64,000 nt of DNA from Eustoma russellianum. Its lineage: Eukaryota; Streptophyta; Magnoliopsida; Gentianales; Gentianaceae. The notes under the pieces are model-generated. The model made no database searches. It was not told the DNA's origin and was given only the letters and a program-made list of their open reading frames with translations. Positions 47,753 to 59,150 of this stretch are shown here, in pieces. Numbering within the stretch: the first letter of the stretch is position 1; every line of letters begins with the position of its first letter. The position numbers were made by a program, and so were the translations under genes. The stretch is from NCBI GenBank assembly GCA_036186865.1, contig AP025042.1, forward strand, positions 14,459,893 through 14,523,892, written 5' to 3'.

Positions 47753-48833
47753 AGACATGTTGGACCGTGCACCTGCAATAAACACCACTAGAGGAAGGGG
47801 TGAATAGTGGTTAGTAGAAATTACACTACTACCCTTGATTAAAATTCCCTTTGAAAGCAGAATTTGAGACTACCTCAGAATCAGAACCCTTTTTTGAAAA
47901 ATTCGAAAATCCTTGTACACAACTCCAAAAATTATAACAATTTCAGAACTTAACTTCAATGGCTTGACAAGACTCTGTCCAAAAATTAGATTAAAATAAG
48001 ATCGTTTGTTCCTTCAAAAAAATAAAAAGATTCAGATTGTCAATCTGGACAAAATTGGACTGAATGTTGCTGAAATTGAAAAACATATTTCTCTTTGAAT
48101 ACTTAATCAAAAAGGTTGATCTTTATGTCAAAACACTCCTTAGGATGTCTAGTTAGTGTTTGCAAATGACCCTAACCTTAAACAATTCGTGGTTAAAACA
48201 AAATTCCAGTTTTCTCAAAACTGGTCAGATTGCAGCCAGATTGGAGCCGTTATCTTGCAACGACTGAAAGACTAACTTTCCCTTGCTTAAATCAAGTGAT
48301 TCTTGTTGCAAATAAAAGATAACAGTCTGAAGTATAACTCCACCAAAAATCATGAATTTTGAAAGTGGTTAGCTATTTTTCAAAACGTGAGAAGTTGTGT
48401 GAATCTGCAGTGAAAAACGGGCAGAAAACAGAAAAATGTAAAGAGGACAAAAACACCAAGGATTTATCATGGTTCGGTCAATGTGACCTACTCCATTCAC
48501 AAGAAACATCTTTCTTTGGATTTCACTATGGTATGAACCAAATTACAATAAGAACCAAGTTTGATCCTTGGGTTAAACTCCAACCCTATTCAAGACTTGG
48601 ATGAACACTTCTATGCAACTCTTAGTTGCAACACCTCTATCACCTAATTGATGTAGCCTTATAGATTTGGCTAATCAATCTTATAGATGAGACACAAGAG
48701 GCTTCTAGCTCTACAACAAATATCACAAGAACATCTTGGCTACAAAGAATGAAACAAGAATGAGAAGAAGAAACTAGCAAGACAATTCAACTATTGCTTT
48801 CAAGTGTGTGTTCTTCTTCTTCATCTTTGCCTC

Positions 48834-48843
48834 CTATTTATAG
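48834..48843 (-). promoter_or_regulatory. TATA box of the solo LTR
   Basis: CTATAAATAG on the minus strand, about 1.5 kb into the LTR, followed by GAGGCAAAG. This is the likely transcription start region of the former element. Confidence 0.55.
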
Positions 48844-49982
48844 TGTGAAATGGTTCTTGTAGATAAGAACTCCAATGTGTCACCATCTTCATCATCAAGT
48901 CCTAGTTGTCTTTGCATCATTGGTTGGACACATAATCATCTTGCACACTTGGCAACATAAAGAAGAATGATTGGTCCACCTTGAAATTTCAGCATGGCTG
49001 ATTTTTTTGCTTCAAAAATAATGTGGAATTTCTTTACAAAATGAAGATAATAGAAAGGGATAATAGAACCAAGAAGCCCTCAACTCCTTGACAAGATAAT
49101 AGGACATGTGAGGCTGCCTTTTGACTCACCAAATTTGTCAATTCCAGCCATGTAGCCGTTGGTTACCATTTGAAACATCCTAGTTGACAAAAGCTTCTTT
49201 TTGGTTGGTCCACTTATCAACAAGCCATAAAATGAGTACACCATCATATTTACCTCAATATACATGTTTTCAACACATATATATATGTATATTAACTCAG
49301 ATTTTTGAAGAAGAAATCAACAAATAATAGTTGACAAGATTATGTCAACATATAACACTAAAATTCCCACTATTTCTTCTTGTATGTTGTGATCATTTTC
49401 ACACCTTTAACACCTTTAAATTCTCTAAAAAATGATGATTAATATCCTCCAATAAAATATAGAAGAGGGTCTTCAAGAAAATATAGAATGTGACATCACA
49501 ACTCGTTACATATCCCGCTACTGTCGATAACGTTATCAAATAGAGAAATAATAGAAGATCATCAAATAATCTTCAATATAATTATCAATCAACTCCAGAA
49601 TGAAGATAATAATATACTCAAGAGATTCCTTGAGTGAAAATACTAAAAATGCCCTCAGGAGTAAAATGACCAAAATGCCCATGGTGAGAGAAACCTCCAG
49701 AAATGACCCGGATGGTCAGAAATGGATATAATAACATCTTTTTCATGATAAATAACATGAGAATAAGTCCTCGAAATATTTCCACCATATCATGTTCCTA
49801 CAAAACTCAAATACCAATTTTGTCATTTTTGGTAAGTTGTAGAAACTTCCAAGGCACATCAGTCACAATACATTTATATTTATCAAAATCACATAATAAT
49901 CACATAATGAACATTATAAAACATGTACAAATGAAAACAACTACTTTATCACATTTTAGAAAAATATTTCTAAAAACCCTAG

Positions 49983-50235
49983 ACATCGATCGATTGAAGT
50001 TCCTCAACTACAGAGATCGATGTCTCATAGTGAGTTTCGGAGTTTGTCTCTAACCTACATCGATCGATTGAAGTGAGGGTTCGATATATACATCGATCGA
50101 TCGATGTATCTCAGGTTTAGAGATCGATGTCTCATAGTAAGGTCTTGAATTTTCTCTGCCTTATATGAATCAAACGATGTAAGGGATCGTAGTACATCGA
50201 TCAATCGAAGTGCAACTACCTGAGAGATCGATGTC
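49983..50235. repeat. ATCGATCGAT motif cluster in the solo LTR
   Basis: Seven or so units, such as ACATCGATCGATTGAAGT, ACATCGATCGATCGATGT (about 50091) and AGAGATCGATGTCTCA, separated by 30-50 bp. It sits at the same place in the LTR as the cluster at 14718-14935. Confidence 0.85.
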
Positions 50236-50630
50236 ATTTTTCTCAACTTTTAATCATTTATCACACCATGTGAAATATTTTTATGCATTCACCACTCAAA
50301 ATCATAACCTTAAAAATTATCCAAACATATTTCTCAACAAGACATTCAAACCATGAAGTTTCACTAAAATGTAGATTTTTCATCTTTTATTTTCAAATAT
50401 ATAACTTAACTTTGTCTTCATTTATGGTGTATTTTTTTAATATAGTATAATTTTCATTATATGAAAATCTCTTGATAATGTCTATATTTATCAATATAAT
50501 ATTCTTATTGGCACCGTTTATGGTGTCCCATTCACCGAACTATGGCGTGACTGGAATATGTGCTCTACAATGTTCTTAAATATGCTCAATTACTTCTACC
50601 ATCTGTAAGTGTAAGGATCACCGTACATCG

Positions 50631-50830
50631 GTATCACAACAGCAACAATCATACTCAGTATACATCAACGACAGCAAAAGTTATTGCTAGGGTCTGGAAG
50701 GGTGAGAGGCAGATAAACAATACTTCCATCCCAATGGATAGAGAGTTTGATTCCAGTGAGACACTCAGCTCTATATGTAACTACATAGATAGCACAATAA
50801 TAGGAATATGCACTAGTGAAGAGATTTTAT
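50631..50830 (-). mobile_element. SINE copy 4
   Basis: The minus strand reads GAGCTGAGTGTCTCACTGG, TCTCTATCC, CCAGACCCTAGCAATAAC, and TATACTGAGTATG, with a TTG/CTG-rich tail (50631-50655). The upstream part resembles the one attached to copy 1 (ATTATTGTGCTA-like). Boundaries are approximate. Confidence 0.7.
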
Positions 50831-52856
50831 TATATGCATAAACAACAATCTTCCGAAATTAAAATAGTCATAACAGCGGGTATGCAAAAATACTTAAAAG
50901 ACAAATACAGAAACAAAAAATACAAAATCAACCTACAATGTAAATACTATCTAATCCTCTAAATATGCTCTAATTACATCAATATCCACGGTATGAAATC
51001 TTAAATGTCACAATACAAATGCAAACACATCTTTATGTGTGTTATAAGCACCGCTATCATTTTCGCCATGGTGTTTATGACACCAATGTGTGTGATGTTT
51101 AATTGACGAACAGGTCATTGAAATACGGTGTTGGGTTGAAAATCCATTGCACGTCTTCCATGTGACGAATAATAAGTGGATGCGTTTATGTGAAAATAAA
51201 TTAATTGGTCCTTGGAATTTTACGTTTGTATTCACTTTCAAGGAAGAACACGAGAAACTAGGACTTTGCCATCTATTTGACCAGACCTTGCAAGACCCTT
51301 GAAATTTTAATTTTCTGATTCAAATGATCTCGGTTAAATGTTTTAACTACACAAGTAAACATATCATGAAATTTTACCGAGTCAATTGACCCAATTGTCA
51401 TGTTAAGTTTGTCCTGTCTTGTTAAATTATAGAACTTAATTTGACAACAGAGTAAAGGGAGAAAATTATTCCCCAATTGCCGTCCTTCTTGTGAATGGTC
51501 ATTTTATCCGGTTTTTAATATTTATTTTTTGTGATATTACATAAATAATTGCTTTTGTCAAAAAATGCTAGCTAGTCCAAAGCAATATAATACGATATCT
51601 TCATTTTCTAGAACTAGCTACTACCATAAAAAATATTCTGCATTTTTTTCAATGCTTGCATTTTATTGGTTCAAATATTTGAAATTTCAAAAAGATCATT
51701 TGTTCTAAACTAATATATTACTGGAATTGCATTGCTGATAAAAGTACAGGAATAATATCGTTACTTTTTTTGGGGGTTAAGTTTCAATATTGCAAAATAA
51801 GACGGCAATGCTATTGGTTTATTGTAAAAGCTCAAACGCGATTTCGTTTAGCGCTACTGAGAATCTTTTGCCTTAATATTTGACATTGACTAATTGGATG
51901 GCATGTAAATGCCAAACCGAGGAATAATTCTTCTAGTTTTACTCAAAATATTAACATATCAATGTGGAATTGGCAACAGAAGGTTGGATGTTAGGAAAAC
52001 AATATTTAACTTGAAACTCAAATGAGAAAAACGTTTTAGTAAATATGTGTGAATACACACACATATGTGTGTTTTGTGTGTGTATGTATATGTGTGTGTA
52101 TGTATGTATATATGTGTGCATACATATGCACAGATACATATAGGTATATATACATATACATACTTATGTATACATAATGGAGTATATATATAAGTGTGTG
52201 TGTATACAAATCGATATGGATATATATACATATATGTATATGTATATGTATACATCATGCATCTCAAATCATTTACTCGTGTGTGTACATATATATATGT
52301 ATACGTCATGCATCTCCAATCATTGAATGACATATATTCACGATATAGATAAATGATATTATCGACATTAGCTTGCGAATATTGTACATTGTGCGCTATC
52401 TGTCAATTCCTTTCTTTCTGATAGGTGTCGTAACCGTTAATAACGTGACCTTAGCACTTTAGAAATTTTTTTGGTGAACATAGGGCCTTGTGATTAACAG
52501 TCACGATACAGGTGACGATCACCGAGGTGCAGTCCGTGGGTCCGACCTTGGACACTGGCTATGTGTCAGAAGTGATGGTTGATAGGGTTGCTCTGTGTGT
52601 GTGTGTTTTTTTTGGATAAAGTTGGTAGGTTATCTTTACTCTTGAGTACTTGTTTTTCTTTTCCTTTTTATTTCCTCTCTGTCTCTATTTCTTTTTAATT
52701 TTTAATTTTATTGTTTTCATCGACGATCACTCTAAAGATGATTTTCTATTAACTAAGTAATGTAGTTCTTTTTTTTAAACTCAAACAACAATTCTCATTA
52801 TCTTATTTGAATATGAAACAAATCATTTGACCAAATTCAACCATACTCTCCTAAGT
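50831..52856. other. Intergenic DNA, no gene recognised
   Basis: AT-rich. The only structured part is the microsatellite region 52030-52325. No ORF has coding character. Confidence 0.5.
52030..52325. repeat. TG/TATG microsatellite region
   Basis: Mixed TGTGTATG, TATACA and TATATG runs, with a small direct duplication of ATCATGCATCTC.AATCATT (about 52253 and 52307). The Tyr/His/Thr-rich ORFs opposite are its translation. Confidence 0.8.
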
Positions 52857-54698
52857 TTCTTTTTTTTTTCTTTGGTTAAAATGTAGATTTGTATTAACCA
52901 AATACCAAGCATCATGGGAGATGCAACACATACAACGAACAACATGCCAAAACTAACAAGGATCAGACAAACTAGCTCCTTGGGAACAAGCCAAGCCTTA
53001 TCCTACTCTATTACAAGTATTCAACAACATATACACATGTATTTTCAATCTATGAACCACATCCACAACACTTACATTGATGCCTTCACATAAGAACTTG
53101 TTCCTACTCTGCCAAACCAAATACACAGCTGCATCAATAGTGATTTGCACACCTTGTTTCTGATAGTCTTCTTCCTCAATTTCTTTTGTCCCCAAGCTAA
53201 AAATCTGGGAAGAGTCCAGATTCCTTGGAAGCCCCAGCCATTGAGCAACTGAGCACCAAATCTCCATGAGAGCATGGCACTTAAAAAACAAATGCCTTGC
53301 AATTTCTTGAGCAGCACAGAAAAGACATACCACATCAGTAATAAATGGTATATTGTCCCTAGTACTCAGCTTGTTGGAAGCAGCAAGCCACAAAATAAAA
53401 CCATGTTTAGGCATGATAACAGGGTCCCAAACAATCGGATGCCAAGGGACTAGTGCACCCTTAGCTCTGAAGTGCTCATATGCCAAGGCAGGAACCAACT
53501 TGCTCTTCAGTTCCAAAGAATCCTGCAGAAGTTGAGCAGTAGAGACACTAGCAGTGTTACTGACTAGAAGATCTCTGATATCCAGTAAGGCTTTTAGCAA
53601 AGGAGAGAAGAACTGTGCCTTGCCAATAGTCCACAATGCAGATTGGAGCTTATATCTGCTATGGGTCCACTTGACCCACAGCAGATCCTTTTTAATGTGA
53701 AGATCCCACATATATTTTGCTAGGAGATCCCTATTCTAGGCTTTGAGTTGCAAGACCACAAGGCCTCCCTCATCTTTTGGAAGACAGACTTGCTTCCAAG
53801 AGACTAAAACTCTCTTGTTGCATATATTGCTGCTGCCTCGGAGGAAGTGTAGACATACCCTATTGACTTGATCAAGAACAAAAACAAGTATTAGAAGGAC
53901 ACTTAACCAAAAACAAAGAAGGCCTTGTAGCACTGATTTAATGAGCAGAAGCCTGCTTGCATAGGATAGACTGGTTTTCTTCCATTGATTCACCATCTGA
54001 TATAGTTTGCTCAAGAAAGGAGGGTAGCGGGCCTGTTGTAGCTTGTGTCCTGCCACATGAATCATGGATTTGGACTGGTTAAGGACCAAGCCAGACACTG
54101 CACCAAAATCAGCCAACTTCCGTAATAACAAATTAGCAGAAATAGAGTCTTCCCGGCAGAACAACATTAAGTCATCTGCAAAACTTAAGTGAGTGATTTT
54201 AAGCTCACAGCAGTTAGGATGATAATTGAAGTCTGGATTACCCTACAGCAGATTTAGAGATCTAGACAAATACTCAAGGCCAATGACAAAGAGAAAGGGG
54301 GACATGGGGCATCCCTGTCTAAGCCCCTTTCTACCAGGGAAGTAGCATGACAGTGATCCATTTATAGAGATGGAGAATGAGGTGGTTATTATACACTGCA
54401 TGATCCAGTTGATGAAAACGGGTGGAAACTTAAGTCCCAGCAGAATCTGTCCAATGAAGTCCCAACTTATACTGTCAAAGGCTTTATGTATATCAATTTG
54501 AAACATGCATATGGGGGAGACAAATGCCTTCCTATAGTCCCTAAGCAATTCTTGAACCATATATACATCATGCAACATAGATCTTCCCTTTAGAAAACCT
54601 GCTTCAGAATGGTCCATAAAATCCTGTATAATTGCAGCCAACCTCTTGGCCAGTATCTTAGCAGTGGTTTTGTAAATAAGTAGACTAAAGCTATTCAT
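52857..54698 (-). pseudogene. 5'-truncated LINE: reverse transcriptase C-terminal part and zf-RVT region
   Basis: A minus-strand L1-type fragment starting mid-RT at about 54698 (IYKTTAKILAKRL). It has SEAGFLKGRSMLHDV, FQIDIHKAFDSISWDF (about 54500), GLRQGCPMSPFLFVIGLEYLSR (about 54320), and the catalytic LSFADDLMLF (about 54185). A thumb-like region and a zinc-binding zf-RVT-like region follow (FILWLAASNKLSTRD, CLFCAAQEIARHLFFKC, about 53280). Stops near 54243, 53736 and 52998 split it. A T-run at 52857-52869 is the minus-strand poly(A) tail, so the 3' end is complete and the 5' part was lost at insertion. Confidence 0.9.
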
Positions 54699-54910
54699 AC
54701 AAAAAAAACAACTCTATGTTCACCTTACTAAATCAATTGTTGAACTTTTAATGTTGCAAACTAATAAGCGTTTGTATTCTGGGGTGTGTAAAAAAAAATG
54801 AAGATAAGAAGGAAATACATCTTTCAGGCCGTTTTACAATTATACAAACGAGTATGCACTATGCATAAACATCTTTGTTAAGTTTAGATTCTCTTAACTT
54901 TTTTATATAT
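54699..54910. other. Spacer before the Gypsy LTR
   Basis: AT-rich, nothing recognised. Confidence 0.5.
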
Positions 54911-55023
54911 TGATGAGCCAAAAAATACCCCTCGTTAGTCAATAACGGTCAACGCTGAAGTAGGGACGTAAAAATGGCTAAGTATGGCGGGTCGGCCTGG
55001 AGGTTGACCAGGTCACATGCGGA

Positions 55024-55225
55024 CAAACAGTCCATCTCGGCCACAGGGCCCCTTTGCCATCTCGACCATACGGTCTCAGTTCTCCCTGGGGGGTAAAGAT
55101 CTCACCTCGGTCTAAAGACCTCATTTAGGCCTAAGGGTCACATCTCGACCTCAAGGCCTCATCTCGGCCTACAGTTCCATCTCGGCCAAAGAGCTGTACT
55201 CGGCCTCGGATCCGATCTACCTACT
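55024..55225. repeat. CATCTCGGCC short tandem repeats in the Gypsy LTR
   Basis: About eight imperfect units of 17-25 bp built on CATCTCGGCCTAAGGGCC. The same CTCGG word is frequent through the element. Confidence 0.65.
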
Positions 55226-55553
55226 GATCTCGGACCACCCTTTATGGCGTCAGTACGAGCATCGTGAAAGGCCCACCAATTCTCTTTGGAGTCGGCCACT
55301 TTCATCTCGGCAGGCTGACCCCACATCATCAGCCATCTGGGGCACTTCTGAGTGCTTCTAGAGGACTTGACCTCGGTTCTAGGAGTTTACCCTGGGTAAT
55401 TCTACCAGGTGAAACTCCCAGCCAGGTGTCCCATGCTAGCTTACTCAGCTCAGTACCGAGCCACGTGGCGAGCATGCAAGAGCAAGAGTCATCCAAATGA
55501 CCTCCTTGCCTATCATGATTTCCAGGTTCTACCCATGCATTGGCCCAAGCCGC

Positions 55554-55564
55554 CATATAAAAAG
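55554..55564 (+). promoter_or_regulatory. Gypsy LTR TATA box
   Basis: CATATAAAAAG, about 640 bp into the LTR. RNA start is expected near 55590. Confidence 0.65.
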
Positions 55565-55886
55565 ACAGAGCAGCAGGAGACAGGAGGACAAGCTATTACA
55601 AGCTACAATCCGACAACTCACTACAGTAACTCATCTTCCCCACGGTGAAAGGACAGGTTTACCAGAAAGCCTTTATTTACAAAACCTTCATCAATGTATA
55701 AACCTCTCCTAAAATGGCCCTGACTGACTTGATCGTCGGAGGGTATTACCCAGGGCCATAGATCCCGGGTCCTGTGACCCTTTTTCTTTGTGTAGGTCAG
55801 CTACCCGCCTATTACGGACAATTGACGGAGATCTAACGGCACCACATAAAACAAATACTTGGTGATATAATCCGACATCATCATAA

Positions 55887-55901
55887 TGGCGCTAGAAGGA
55901 G
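55887..55901 (+). promoter_or_regulatory. Gypsy primer binding site (tRNA not identified)
   Basis: TGGCGCTAGAAGGAG starts with the TGG required to pair with a tRNA 3' end, three bases after the LTR. I cannot name the tRNA from memory with confidence. Confidence 0.6.
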
Positions 55902-55964
55902 GGCCCGGACCTCCGTCATTTAAGTCTTCTTAATCGCACTATTTAAGCTTTCAAGTCAGCTCAA

Positions 55965-58277
55965 ATGGGAAAAGAAGCCCGCAAAGGACTAGGAGAGTCC
56001 TCAAATCTGCATCGTCGAAAAAACACCCGCTTTGTTCATCCTGGATAGGATTCCAGGAGGCCAGAGCCGGAAGCGAAGAAGGTCCCGGTGGTAACCGCGG
56101 ATGAGAATTTGGACGTGTTCGAGGCCGTGGTGGAGCGGCTCAAAGGGAAGCGTCCCGAGATGGAATATATGGAGGAAGATTCTACCTCCTTCCACCCAAA
56201 GGAGAAGACCCAATGACAATCTTCTCACCACCCTCAGGGTTTTATGGCAGATGCAAGATGTAGTGGCGACAAAGCCCCAACAGTGGAATTGGTGCCTATA
56301 CCCAGGCAGCGCCTGGGTGTAAAGCCTCGATCATTCAAGAACGTACGTCAGGAGGCTGATCCTCGCAGGCCGAGAAGCCGACCTGAGGAGCCCATACCAG
56401 AATATATGAGAGTGATCCAAGAAAGCCTATTTTCTTGGGACATCGCGGAGTATTTGGCATCCGACAACTTTAAGGTGCCAAAAATGGACACTTATGACAG
56501 GACGTCTGATCCAACTGATCATCTTTTTCAGTTTCAGACGGCCATGAGCCTAAAAAATATTCCAGATCCGCTCCAGTGCAAGACCTTCTCCATGTATCTG
56601 CGGGGGAAGGCAAGAAGATGGTTTCAGGAGCTTCCACCTCAGTCGGTGGACTCCTTTAGACAGTTGGCGCAGAAGTTTAAGTCCCAGTTCGTGTCAAGTG
56701 CGCCGTTTGTCAAGAACTCTTCACACTTAATGACTTTGAAGCAAGGTCCTAAAGAGTCTGTGCTGAAATATATGCAGCGCTTCTCAGACGAGTCACTGCA
56801 GTTCTATGACCCACGCTCACAACTCCATAATCGTCTGAGTTTCCAAAAAAATCCTCAAAAAGATAAGTGCCGACCTGAAACTCCACCCGCACGTCCCAGG
56901 TCAGACGACGATGAAGATAGAGACCGACAAGGGGCCGCAGTGCAACCCCAAATTAATTCTATAATTTACACCATCTCTGGAGGGCCGCCTCAGCAAAATC
57001 AGGGGGGTCCCGGTACGTCAGGGACGTCATCTGGGCCTCCCCCAAAGAAACGAAGGTTAGCTCGGGAACTGGTCTACGGACCAGAAGATTTTATTCCACT
57101 AGACTCTAATAACACAGGTCTAGTAATTGGACTGTGTATACATATGGCACCAGATAGAATTGTAGAAGTACGAAGAGTTTATGTAGATACCGGGAGTGCT
57201 GTGAATATTATGTACTATCATGTATATAAACAATTGGGTTTGACAGACTCCCGAATGACTCCCGTAACTTCTCCTTTATTTGGATTCACTGGTATGCCTG
57301 TTCGGCCAGCTGGCCTGATCACACTTAGTGTCAGCTTTGGCAGACCTCCTACTTACCTATGTTTGTGGATGGATTTCGTGGTGGTCAAAGAGAGGTCGGC
57401 CTACAATATTCTTTTAGGCCGACTAGCGCTGGTAGCTCTGGAGGCCGTAATATCCCCCTTGCATGTCAGCATGAAGTTTCCTACCCCAGGTGGAGTAGTT
57501 ACTTTACAAGGGGATATTCCTATAGCCCAAAATTGTTATGCAGTGGCTACCCAAGGGAGTGGGGCCGTCCAGCAGGTTGTTCTAGATGATCTCATTCTCC
57601 TAACTGACGAGCGTTTGCACACAGATGACGCCGTTCAAGAATTCATCCTAGACCCAGGTTGGCCCGAGAACACTATCAAAATTGGGACCTGGATGCCAGC
57701 TGAAACGTTGGCTCAGCTTCAGAACTTGCTAAGGGAGTTCGCGGAAATTTTCGCATGGAAAGCAGAGGACATGCCCGGGATCCCGACCTCTTTAGCAGAA
57801 CATCGGCTTAATGTGGATCCTCAGGTCAAACCCATTAAGCAGAAGAAAAGAAAATTTACCCCAGAGAGGAACAAAGTGATAGCAGGAGAGGTCGAGAAAC
57901 TCCTTGTGGCAAAGTTCATCGAAGAGATCTTGTATCCGATTTGGTTGGCCAATCCTGTTGTGGTCCCCAAACCCGACAAGACTTGGAGAATGTGTGTAGA
58001 CTATACCGACCTGAACAAGGCGTGCCCGAAAGACTGTTACCCCTTGCCAAAGATTGACAGATTGGTGGATTCCACCCTGGGGTATGAAGTCTTTGATTTC
58101 CTTGATGCTTTTAAAGGTTATCATCAGATCATGATGGCAAAGGAGGATCAGGAAAAGGCCTCTTTCATTACAGAGTCGGGCACTTATTGTTACGTCAGCA
58201 TGCCCTTCGGTCTAAAAAACGCAGGGGCTACTTACAAACGTTTGGTCAACTCGCTATTCCGAGATCAAATTGGCTGA
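55965..58277 (+). pseudogene. Gypsy/Tat gag, protease and first half of RT
   Basis: One frame runs from the ATG at 55965 to 58277, broken only by TAG at 56046 and TGA at 56214. Beyond 56244 it is open for 677 codons. It has a Retrotrans_gag core (TYDRTSDPTDHLFQF, ARRWFQELPPQS, about 56490-56660) and aspartic protease VYVDTGSAVN (about 57180). RT follows with VVVPKPDKTWRMCVDYTDLN (about 57960), FLDAFKGYHQI (about 58095) and MPFGLKNAGATY. Gag jumps from FYDPRSQ straight to a Pro/Asp-rich linker, so its C-terminal half is unusually short and no zinc knuckle is visible. An in-frame TGA at 58275 splits RT just before its catalytic loop. Confidence 0.9.
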
Positions 58278-59150
58278 ATTATGGAAGTTTACATTGACAA
58301 TATGTTGATTAAGAGCAGGACTCTTGATCAGTATATCTCAAACCTCCAAGAAGTGTTTGGCATCCTAAGAGAATCCCGTATGAGGCTGAACCCGAAAAAA
58401 TGTACTTTTGGAGTACGTACGGGAAAGTTTCTCAGATACATGGTTTCCAAGGAAGGGGTACAGGCCAACCCGGCCAAGATTGAAGCCTTGGAAAGTATGC
58501 ACCCACCTCGGAACATCAAAGAGGTTCAGAGGTTGACAGGCCAGATTGCTGCCTTCAGCAGATTTCTTTCCAAGTCAGCTGAGAGATCATTACCCTTCTT
58601 CCAAATCTTGAAGAAACGAACTGCTTTTCTCTGGGATGACCAGTGCCAAAAAGCTTTTGATGACTTAAAAGCACACCTTGCCGAGGTGCCTATGCTGACA
58701 TCTCCTCTACCCGGAGAGACTTTGTACATATATTTATCAACCTGCCATGAGGCAGTGAGCGCAGTTCTGCTCAGAGAGGAGGATGGTGTACAGAAACCCA
58801 TTTACTTCGCTAGCAAAGTTTTGCACGGAGCTGAAGTGCGTTATCCTAATACTGAAAAAATCATCTTAGCATTGATAGTGGCGGCAAGAAAGTTCCGACC
58901 CTATCTTCAAGCTCATCCTATAATCGTGGTGACGGATCAGCCCTTGAAGCAGATTTTATCTTGGCCAGACACTTCAGGCCGAGCTGCTAAGTGGGCAATG
59001 GAGCTTGCTGAGTACGACATCAACTACAAGTCATGCACTTCCATTAAAGCTCAAGATTTGACCGACTTTCTAGCTGAAGGGATATCTGTTGAAGAAGATC
59101 CTCCTCCAACACAAGGTTGGATATTATATGTAGATGGATCTTCTTCGAAG
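58278..59150 (+). pseudogene. Gypsy/Tat RT second half and retroviral-type RNase H
   Basis: It continues RT with VYIDNMLIKSR (about 58290). The catalytic YxDD reads YIDN, so the second Asp is lost. RT ends with LNPKKCTFGV and TGQIAAFSRFLSKSAERSLPFF. RNase H follows with LYIYLSTCHEAVSAVLL, PIYFASKVLHGAEVRYPNTEK and VVTDQPLKQIL, ending in KAQDLTDFLAE (about 59060). WILYVDGSSSKDGSG then opens a second RNase H. A one-base deletion near 59160 shifts the frame. Confidence 0.92.

Larger units (their letters stand above)
47758..50339 (-). mobile_element. Solo LTR of a SIRE-like Copia, reverse orientation
   Basis: Bounded by TGTTGGACC and CTCAACA with a perfect 5-bp duplication AGACA (47753-47757 and 50340-50344). 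Read on the minus strand it is colinear with the Copia-2 LTR (14574-17181). It shares the end motif TTGCAGGTGCACGG, the GGAGTAGGTCACATTGACC block, a TATAAGGCTACAT block, and the ATCGATCGATGT cluster near its start. No internal region is present, so it arose by LTR-LTR recombination. Confidence 0.9.
54911..55883 (+). repeat. Gypsy/Tat element 5' LTR (973 bp)
   Basis: I place the ends by the inverted hexamer TGATGA…TCATCA and by the primer-site-like TGGCGCTAGAAGG three bases later. GC content is clearly higher than in the flanks. The partner LTR lies beyond the window, so the boundaries cannot be checked by alignment here. Confidence 0.7.

Noticed and set aside
49983..50246. Minus-strand ORF of 63 codons in the solo LTR
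   Set aside because: It covers the ATCGATCGAT cluster and has no domain.
51951..52333. Tyr/His/Thr-rich ORFs
   Set aside because: Translation of the TG/TATG microsatellite.
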